Assembly: GCF_004365175.1 (NCBI RefSeq)
Contig: NZ_SOCE01000001.1
Coordinates: 2,919,306-2,983,305 of the forward strand
Length of the DNA stretch: 64,000 bases
Reading direction: 5' to 3'
Source: Kribbella voronezhensis
GTDB taxonomy: Bacteria; Actinomycetota; Actinomycetes; Propionibacteriales; Kribbellaceae
The translations under genes and the position numbers were made by a program. The notes beneath the pieces were generated by a model. That model worked only from the letters and a program-made list of their open reading frames with translations, did not search any database and was not told the origin of the DNA. Shown here in pieces: positions 58,731 to 64,000 of this stretch. The first letter of the stretch is position 1. The number at the start of each line of letters is the position of its first letter.

Positions 58731-59414
58731 GTGGCGACGATCAGCAAAGAGACCGCGAGGCGGCTCGACCCGGAGAAACTGGCGGCCAGCGCGCTGGCCC
58801 TGGCCGACACCGAGGGGCTCGAAGCGGTCACCATCAGACGGCTGGCCCAGCAGCACGAGGTCACCCCGATGGCGCTCTACCGCCACTTCAGCGACAAGGA
58901 CGACCTGCTGGCCGCGATCGGCGACCGGATGCTGGCCGATATCGTCCTGCCGGAACCGACCGACGAGCGCTGGGACGTCCAGTTGCGGGCGATCCTGACC
59001 GCCTTCGTCGCCGCGCTCCGCCCGCATCCGAAGGTCGCGCAACTGGCGCTGTTCCGCATCCTCGTCACCGAGCCGGGACTGGCGCTGGCCGAGCGCACGA
59101 TGGAACTGCTCACCGAGGCAGGCTTCTCCGTGGACGACGCCGCCGAGGTCGGCCGCCAGTCGCTCTGCTCGCTGATCACCCTCGTCACAGCGGAGCCGGG
59201 ATCCGCCGAGGTCACCGATCCGATCGGGCGCGAGGACGCCCTCCGCGCCAAGCGTGCGGCGCTGGCCGCCCTGCCGCCCCGGCGTTACCCGCTGATCACT
59301 GCTGCCGCCGACGTCCTCGTCTGCCCGACCTCCACCGACGCGTACTACGACCTCGGCATCGACCTCGCGGTCGCCGGAATCTGCGGCGTCCTGACCGATC
59401 GGCAGCAGCGGTAA
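58731..59414 (+). CDS. TetR/AcrR family repressor
   Basis: A 227-aa repressor. The HTH (residues about 10-60) is LAASALALADTEGLEAVTIR, RLAQQHEVTPMALYRHFSDK. The C-terminal ligand domain resembles the TetR_C subgroup, with RPHPKVAQLALFRILVTEPG. The GTG start at 58731 lies 12 bp past the last TACGTTGTA site. It should repress the divergent exporter and itself. Confidence 0.92.
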   Translation: MATISKETARRLDPEKLAASALALADTEGLEAVTIRRLAQQHEVTPMALYRHFSDKDDLLAAIGDRMLADIVLPEPTDERWDVQLRAILTAFVAALRPHPKVAQLALFRILVTEPGLALAERTMELLTEAGFSVDDAAEVGRQSLCSLITLVTAEPGSAEVTDPIGREDALRAKRAALAALPPRRYPLITAAADVLVCPTSTDAYYDLGIDLAVAGICGVLTDRQQR

Positions 59415-59457
59415 CACTTCGGCCGTCGGCGAAGCAACGCGGGTTTAGCTTCGGGGC

Positions 59458-60012
59458 ATGAGTCAGGAAGCGTTGGCGGCCAGGTTCCGCGAGGTCAATG
59501 GTGAGCATCCGATGAGCGCCGAGGACGATGCTTACGTCAATCGCCAGTACCGCGTGCTGGCCGAGCTTTGCGCGGAGCACGGTCGCGATCCGGACGACGT
59601 ACGGCGGTTGATGCTGGCCGGTGAGCTCCCGCTCCCCGGCTATCTGCGCTCGGACGGTGCCGAGATGGTGCCGGCCGATCTGTTCGAGTTGCCCGACCAG
59701 GTCGGGCCCGGCGATCTGCACGCCTGGTTCGTCGCACAGTGGGAGGACATTGCCGAGGGCAACGAAGAGTGGGAGGCGTACTTGAGCGGTCAGTACGTCT
59801 GCCTGCATTCGGTCACACCGGCGACGATCCAGCGCAAAGGTGAGCTGATCCAGGCGATCGACGCGACCACCGACCCGGCCGCGCTCAAGCCGCTGGTCGA
59901 CGAACTGGACGAACTCGAGCCCGAGTTCACCGGCTACGACCGGCTCCGCTTCGGCGGCCCGGTCTCCCGCGACACCCACATCACCGCGATCCGGGAGCGG
60001 CTCGACTCCTGA
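59458..60012 (+). CDS. DUF6058-like hypothetical protein
   Basis: A 184-aa cytosolic protein: NRQYRVLAELCAEHGRDPDD, VRRLMLAGELPLPGYLRSDG and AEMVPADLFELPDQVG, then AWFVAQWEDIAEGNEEWEAY. LPGYLRSDGAEMVP agrees with the DUF6058 pattern as I recall it, a family named from natural-product clusters; the label is tentative. No biosynthetic genes surround it. Confidence 0.6.
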   Translation: MSQEALAARFREVNGEHPMSAEDDAYVNRQYRVLAELCAEHGRDPDDVRRLMLAGELPLPGYLRSDGAEMVPADLFELPDQVGPGDLHAWFVAQWEDIAEGNEEWEAYLSGQYVCLHSVTPATIQRKGELIQAIDATTDPAALKPLVDELDELEPEFTGYDRLRFGGPVSRDTHITAIRERLDS

Positions 60013-60027
60013 GGACGAGGTGCCGGG

Positions 60028-60067
60028 CGTTCGGCGAACGTAGTGCTGGGCGGGCGTACGGCGTACG
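60028..60067. repeat. Two short palindromes in a 26-bp tandem repeat
   Basis: CGTTCGGCGAACG (60028-60040) and CGTACGGCGTACG (60055-60067) lie in two diverged copies of the same unit, upstream of the DUF1508 gene. They may be a regulator site or simple sequence; no function is assigned. Confidence 0.4.
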
Positions 60068-60141
60068 AAGTGTCGGGCGGTCGTTCGGCGGTCCCGGGTC
60101 TAGGCTCCGGTTGGTAACCGGTTGATGACACGGGAGGTTTC

Positions 60142-60324
60142 ATGGCGGGCAAGTTCGAGCTGTACGAGGACAAGTCGGGCGGGTTCCGGTTCCGGCTGAA
60201 GGCCGGGAACGGCGAGGTGATCGCGACCAGCGAGAGCTACAAGACCAAGGCCGGCGCGATGAACGGGATCGAGTCGATCAAGACGAACGCCCCCGGGGCG
60301 AACGTCGACGACCAGACCTCTTGA
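60142..60324 (+). CDS. YegP-like DUF1508 protein
   Basis: A 60-aa protein, one DUF1508 unit: GKFELYEDKSGGFRFRLKAG, then NGEVIATSESYKTKAGAMNG and IESIKTNAP. The family often has two tandem units; this has one, which would dimerise. Its function is unknown. GGGAGG lies 6 bp before the ATG. Confidence 0.9.
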   Translation: MAGKFELYEDKSGGFRFRLKAGNGEVIATSESYKTKAGAMNGIESIKTNAPGANVDDQTS

Positions 60325-60382
60325 GCAGTCCGAACGGCAGGACCTCCCGCGGGCGGTCCTGCCGTTTCGCAGCTCCGGACGG

Positions 60383-60745
60383 CTACAGGCCGACCTCGTG
60401 GACGACCTCGCGGACCTCCACACCGAGCCCCTCGATGCTCGCGTCGGGGATCATCGCGGCCAGTTCGTAGGCGCGCTCCCTGCTCGCGACGTCGATCAGG
60501 TAGTAGCCGGCCAGGAACTCCTTCGACTCCAGGAACGGCCCGTCCGTCACCGCCGGTACGCCGTCGCGCACCTTGACGACCGCGGTCTTGGCCGGTTCCG
60601 CGAGCGCTGCGGTGCTGTGGAACTCGCCCGACTCCTGGGTGAGTGCCATGAACTTCTCGTGACCGCTGAAGATCGCCTGCTGCTCTTCCTCGGTCAGCGC
60701 CGCCAGCACGTCGGGGTTGATGTTCAGGACCAGTAGGTATTTCAC
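60383..60745 (-). CDS. YCII-related (DGPF) family protein
   Basis: A 120-aa protein: KYLLVLNINPDVLAALTEEE, VRDGVPAVTDGPFLESKEFL and AGYYLIDVASRERAYELAAM. VTDGPF is the family hallmark. It is a second, diverged homologue of 45406-45765. No sigma gene is adjacent. Function unknown. Confidence 0.88.
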   Translation of the reverse strand: MKYLLVLNINPDVLAALTEEEQQAIFSGHEKFMALTQESGEFHSTAALAEPAKTAVVKVRDGVPAVTDGPFLESKEFLAGYYLIDVASRERAYELAAMIPDASIEGLGVEVREVVHEVGL

Positions 60746-60906
60746 GGTGTCTCCTTCACCCTCGGCTCCCCCGGCGGGAACCGCTCATCATCAGTACGGA
60801 ACCGGCTGAGCGTTCTTGACATGCCGATGCTACGAACCCTGGCGGTCACGGTCGCGCTCGTGAGTCGGAGACGCCGGGATCTCTTGCTGACGGTAGATTT
60901 CGCGAC

Positions 60907-61863
60907 ATGCTCAGCCTCGAGGACGTCCGGGAAGCCGCCCAGCGGATCGAAGGCGTGGCGCACCGGACTCCGGTGATCACGTCACGGACGTTGAACGAGC
61001 GCGTCGGCGCCGAGGTGTTCCTCAAGGCGGAGAACCTGCAGCGGATCGGGGCGTTCAAGTTCCGGGGCGCCTACAACGCGATCAGCCGGCTGAGCCCCGA
61101 GCAACTCGGGCGCGGCGTCGCGGCGTACTCGTCGGGGAACCACGCGCAGGCGGTCGCGTTGGCGGCGGCACTCGCGGGGACGAGCGCGGTCATCCTGATG
61201 CCCGAGGACGCGCCGCCGACGAAGGTCGCCGCGACCAAGGGGTACGGCGCCGAGGTGGTCACCTACGACCGGTACACCGGGGACCGTACGGCGCTCGCGA
61301 CCCAGCTGGCCGAGGAACGCGGGGTGACCTTGATCCCGCCGTACGACCACTACGACGTGATGGCCGGGCAGGGCACGGTCGCGCTCGAGCTGATCGAGGA
61401 GGTCGGGCAGCTCGGGGCACTGCTTGCCCCGATCGGGGGTGGCGGGCTGATCGCCGGCTGCGCGACGGCTGCCACCGCGCTCTGCCCCGGTCTCCGGGTG
61501 ATCGGGGTCGAGCCCGAGGCGGGCGACGACACGGCCCGATCGCTGGCCGCCGGTGAGCGGGTCCAGATCGGCGTACCGCGGACGATCGCCGACGGGCAGG
61601 CCATCCCGATTCCGGGCGAGCTCACGTTCGAGATCAACCGGCGGCTGCTGGCCGGCGTCGAACTGGTCAGCGACGACGAGATCCGGGCCGCGATGGTGTT
61701 CGCATTCGAGCGGCTGAAGCTGGTGCTCGAACCGAGTGGCGCCTGTGCGCTGGCCGCGCTGCTGGCCGGGCGGATCCAGGACCTCCCCGACCGGGTCGGC
61801 GTGGTGCTTTCAGGCGGGAACGTGGGGCTGGAACGCTTCCTGGAGCTGCTCGCCGAGAGCTGA
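60907..61863 (+). CDS. Threonine/serine dehydratase (PLP fold type II)
   Basis: A 318-aa PLP enzyme. Lys51 in IGAFKFRGAYNAIS binds PLP, SSGNHAQAVALAA contacts substrate, and APIGGGGLIAGCA holds the phosphate. A C-terminal ACT domain is lacking, so it resembles the catabolic or single-domain class. It converts threonine to 2-oxobutyrate or serine to pyruvate; a serine racemase is an alternative in this family. It is a single-gene unit. Confidence 0.9.
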   Translation: MLSLEDVREAAQRIEGVAHRTPVITSRTLNERVGAEVFLKAENLQRIGAFKFRGAYNAISRLSPEQLGRGVAAYSSGNHAQAVALAAALAGTSAVILMPEDAPPTKVAATKGYGAEVVTYDRYTGDRTALATQLAEERGVTLIPPYDHYDVMAGQGTVALELIEEVGQLGALLAPIGGGGLIAGCATAATALCPGLRVIGVEPEAGDDTARSLAAGERVQIGVPRTIADGQAIPIPGELTFEINRRLLAGVELVSDDEIRAAMVFAFERLKLVLEPSGACALAALLAGRIQDLPDRVGVVLSGGNVGLERFLELLAES

Positions 61864-62143
61864 ATCGGACCAGCACTCAGCGGCCTCTGAGTACTCACTG
61901 TGGTCGTTGTCACAGAGAGCCATCATGAAATGTGAGCCAGGTCACACGAATTCGCTGGACGCCCGCCTGAGCGCCGCTCAGACAGCCTCAGGACACCAGG
62001 TGTTCACCGGAGGTCCTTGACCCGTCAGAGACCCATTTGAGGGCTTTTCGGAGGGTGTCTGTGGATTTGAGGGTTTGCGTCGTGACCGTTCTGTTATACA
62101 GTCGTCGGCGGTTCGACAAATGAGACGAACTGCAGGTGTGTCA

Positions 62144-62314
62144 ACGCCGAGTCCTGCCAGGCGCACCTGTTCCCCTCGAACAACCATGGCAGGAGTGGGG
62201 GACCCAGGAGGTTGGGGTCCGACCGTGAGTGGTCGGGTCCCTGGGGTGAAGTCCGCGGGAGCGGACCGGGCTATCGACTCTCAGCCCGAACCCGACAGCT
62301 AACTCCGCAGGCGT
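62144..62314 (+). ncRNA. ydaO-type c-di-AMP riboswitch (NlpC/P60 leader)
   Basis: Closing stem ACGCC (62144-62148) with GGCGT (62310-62314). Inner stem TCCTGCCA/TGGCAGGA is followed by AGTGGGGGACCCAGG, the block CTGGGGTGAAGTCCGCGG and the 3' block GAACCCGACAGCTAACTCC. Placement before an NlpC/P60 gene is the textbook actinobacterial arrangement, where c-di-AMP binding lowers wall-hydrolase expression. Confidence 0.9.
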
Positions 62315-62326
62315 CGGGAGACAACC

Positions 62327-63175
62327 ATGCCCGTCACCGTCCGACGGACAGCGCTGCCTGCTGTCAGTCACCAGAGCGAGTCCAGTACCCGGCCCACCGG
62401 TCGCATCCTGGCCAAGCACCGCAAGACCACCAAGTCCGCGGCCGCCCCGCGTGCCGCAGCCGCCGTCCTCTCGGTCGGCCTCGCCGTCAGCGGCGGAGCG
62501 ATCCTCACCGTCGCCGGCACCCCTACGACCGCCTCGGCGGCCACCAGCAAGACCACCTCGGCCGCGTGGGCCCGGGGTAACAAGCCGGTCTCCACGAAGC
62601 CGCTGCTTCGCTACGCCGACGCCGGCTCCGCCGTTCGCTACGTGCAGCGCTCGCTGGACGTCCCGGCCGGTGGTTGGTACGGCTCCGCCACTCGTACGGC
62701 GGTCGCCAAGTTCCAGCGCCGGGTGGGCCTGCCCCGCACCGGCACCATGACCGTGAACACCTGGCGTTCGCTGTTCTACGCCGCGAGCCACGGTCTGCTG
62801 CACGGCGGTACCGGGAGCAGCTCCACCTTCCAGGCCCGCGTCCTGCGGGAAGCGGCCAAGCTCAAGGGCACGCCGTACCGCTACGGCGGCACGACCACCC
62901 GCGGCCTGGACTGCTCGGGCTACACCGGTCTCGTCTACAAGCGCGCCGGCAAGAAGCTCCCCCGTACGTCGCGCCAGCAGTACAGCGCCACGAGGCACTT
63001 GAGCCGCAGGTCCGCCAAGCCTGGCGACCTGGTGTTCTTCAAGAGCGGTGGCGGCAGCGTGTACCACGTCGGCATCTACGCCGGCGGCAACATGCTGTGG
63101 CACGCCTCGAGGCCGGGCCGCCCGGTCGCGAAGGCAAAGATCTGGAGCAGCAACGTGGCCTTCGGCCGCGCCTGA
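62327..63175 (+). CDS. Secreted NlpC/P60 peptidoglycan endopeptidase with PG-binding domain
   Basis: A 282-aa protein. The leader carries a signal segment (AAAVLSVGLAVSGGAILTVA) ending near residue 72. A PG_binding_1 domain (about 92-150) has YADAGSAVRYVQRSLDVPAG. The NlpC/P60 domain has Cys196 in TRGLDCSGYTGLVYKRAG, His247 in VYHVGIYAGG and His259 as the triad. It should cut the peptide stems of peptidoglycan. The ATG sits 12 bp after the c-di-AMP riboswitch, with GGGAGA as ribosome site. Confidence 0.93.
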   Translation: MPVTVRRTALPAVSHQSESSTRPTGRILAKHRKTTKSAAAPRAAAAVLSVGLAVSGGAILTVAGTPTTASAATSKTTSAAWARGNKPVSTKPLLRYADAGSAVRYVQRSLDVPAGGWYGSATRTAVAKFQRRVGLPRTGTMTVNTWRSLFYAASHGLLHGGTGSSSTFQARVLREAAKLKGTPYRYGGTTTRGLDCSGYTGLVYKRAGKKLPRTSRQQYSATRHLSRRSAKPGDLVFFKSGGGSVYHVGIYAGGNMLWHASRPGRPVAKAKIWSSNVAFGRA

Positions 63176-63296
63176 TCCTGCATCACGTCAGCGAGACCCG
63201 TCTCCCCCCACGGGTCGCTGACCTGGAACCGGTCGCGAGTCGCCGCCCCCACCCCTCCGGCGACTCGCGGCCGGTTTCCCTTCTCTACAAGGCGTT

Positions 63297-63953
63297 TCAG
63301 GTGTCCAGCAGGCCCGCGTCATGGGCGAGGATCGCGACCTGGACCCGGTTGGTGGCATCGAGTTTCACCAGCACCCGCGACACGTGCGCCTTCACGGTCG
63401 CCTCGCTCATGAACAACTGCTTGCCGATGTCGGCATTGGACAGGCCCTGAGCGACCGCGGCCAGCACCTCCTTCTCGCGATCGGTCAGTGACGTCAGCCG
63501 CTCCCGCGCCACCCGCCGCCGATCGGTCCGCTGATCCGCCGCGAAGTGCCCGATCAACCGCCGGGTCACGGCGGGCGACAACATCGCGTCCCCGGCTGCG
63601 ACGACGCGAACAGCTTGCACGAGCTCGCGCGGCGGCGTGTCCTTCAACAGGAACCCACTCGCCCCGGCCTGCAACGCCCGGAACACATAGTCGTCCAGAT
63701 CGAACGTCGTCAGGACTACGACCTTCGGCGGCTCGGGCAACTCCTGCACGGCCCGCGTGGCGGCAAGTCCGTCGAGCTTCGGCATCCGGATGTCCATCAG
63801 CACCACGTCCGGGCGATGCTCGCGCACCATCGCGACCGCGTCGGCGCCGTCCTCGGCCTCGGCGACGACCTCGAGGTCGTCGGCCGACTCGAGGATCATC
63901 TTGAGTCCGGCCCGGACCAGCGCCTCGTCGTCCACGATCAGCAGCCGCGTCAT
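63297..63953 (-). CDS. NarL/LuxR-type response regulator
   Basis: A 218-aa regulator. The receiver (1-120) has the acidic pair in LLIVDDEALVRAGLKMIL, phosphoacceptor Asp54 in VVLMDIRMPKLDGL and Lys in GFLLKDTPPREL. The LuxR HTH (about 150-215) is LTDREKEVLAAVAQGLSNAD then IGKQLFMSEATVKAHVSRVL. Its ATG overlaps the upstream stop (ATGA) of what must be its sensor kinase, which runs off the window. Confidence 0.93.
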   Translation of the reverse strand: MTRLLIVDDEALVRAGLKMILESADDLEVVAEAEDGADAVAMVREHRPDVVLMDIRMPKLDGLAATRAVQELPEPPKVVVLTTFDLDDYVFRALQAGASGFLLKDTPPRELVQAVRVVAAGDAMLSPAVTRRLIGHFAADQRTDRRRVARERLTSLTDREKEVLAAVAQGLSNADIGKQLFMSEATVKAHVSRVLVKLDATNRVQVAILAHDAGLLDT

Positions 63954-64000
63954 CCTTCTCCTTCGTCGATGTCGTCGGTGTCATCGGTCTTGTCGGTGGC
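63950..64000 (-). CDS. C-terminal end of the presumed sensor kinase (partial)
   Basis: Only the last 16 codons are visible: an acidic tail ATDKTDDTDDIDEGEG and a TGA that overlaps the response-regulator start. The kinase identity is inferred purely from the coupling to the LuxR-type regulator; no kinase motif is in the window. Confidence 0.5.
   Translation of the reverse strand, partial: ATDKTDDTDDIDEGEG

Noticed and set aside
60028..60067. Insertion-sequence ends
   Set aside because: The short palindromes have no transposase nearby and no target-site duplication; they are kept only as a repeat.

Overview
The window reads as a chromosomal segment of a high-GC actinobacterium. Supporting signs are pervasive GC-ending codons, GTG/TTG starts, ATGA-overlapping operons, an Actinobacterial Holin-X/DUF3618/DUF4235 operon, a class F sortase with a DUF4397 partner, c-di-AMP (ydaO-type) riboswitches ahead of wall hydrolase genes, and an integrated element of the actinomycete integrative and conjugative element (AICE) type. 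A Kribbella-like member of the Propionibacteriales is my guess from gene style only.

Layout. 1-6.5 kb: 3' part of a DHA2 drug exporter, small cytosolic and envelope genes, a LysR regulator, a SigB/F-type sigma factor and a stand-alone LigD-type phosphoesterase. 6.5-15.5 kb: a CGNR-AzlC-AzlD operon with a clear palindromic operator, nitroreductase, YrdC/YciO-family protein, S41 peptidase, class F sortase with DUF4397 surface protein, a lipoprotein, a second DHA2 exporter and an AlkD-like protein. 15.7-19.7 kb: a signalling cluster of STAS antagonist, CheB-like methylesterase, STAS-HATPase fusion and a CheR-PAS protein broken by a one-base frameshift; no chemotaxis genes are seen. 19.7-22.8 kb: LacI regulator, GmhA-like SIS isomerase, polyprenol-phosphate mannosyltransferase and a zincin-like protein. 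22.8-23.4 kb is a C-rich, gene-free, repeat-bearing stretch that ends in a promoter for tRNA-Glu, tRNA-Asp and tRNA-Phe.

23,689-41,566 is an integrated AICE flanked by a perfect 43-bp direct repeat of the tRNA-Phe 3' half. Its left part is a leftward backbone of almost wholly 4-nt-overlapping genes: DUF6284, a small protein, a DUF2637/Spd-like membrane protein, FtsK-type Tra, a DnaJ-zinc-type membrane protein, a C5 DNA methyltransferase, an RRQRL zinc protein, Prim-Pol, a DUF3631 ATPase, Xis and Int. A GntR/UTRA regulator faces the other way across palindromic operators. The backbone carries two unusual DNA structures: a 90-bp nested palindrome inside the DUF3631 gene (candidate replication origin) and seven exact copies of an 8-mer just downstream of tra (candidate clt transfer site). 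The right third is cargo: a PIN nuclease with an unusual 272-aa partner, an Mrr-type restriction nuclease, and several unrecognised membrane and pentapeptide-repeat proteins. Beyond the right att site lie the original tRNA terminator and a relic (att-like end, hairpin, last codons of int) of a second, older element.

42-64 kb is ordinary chromosome of short transcription units: an SDR enzyme, a GH16 hydrolase behind a c-di-AMP riboswitch, many small enzymes, a nitrilase-fold protein without its catalytic Lys and Cys, a TetR/DHA2 divergent pair with clear operators, threonine dehydratase, a second c-di-AMP riboswitch with an NlpC/P60 hydrolase, and a LuxR-type response regulator with the last codons of its presumed kinase.
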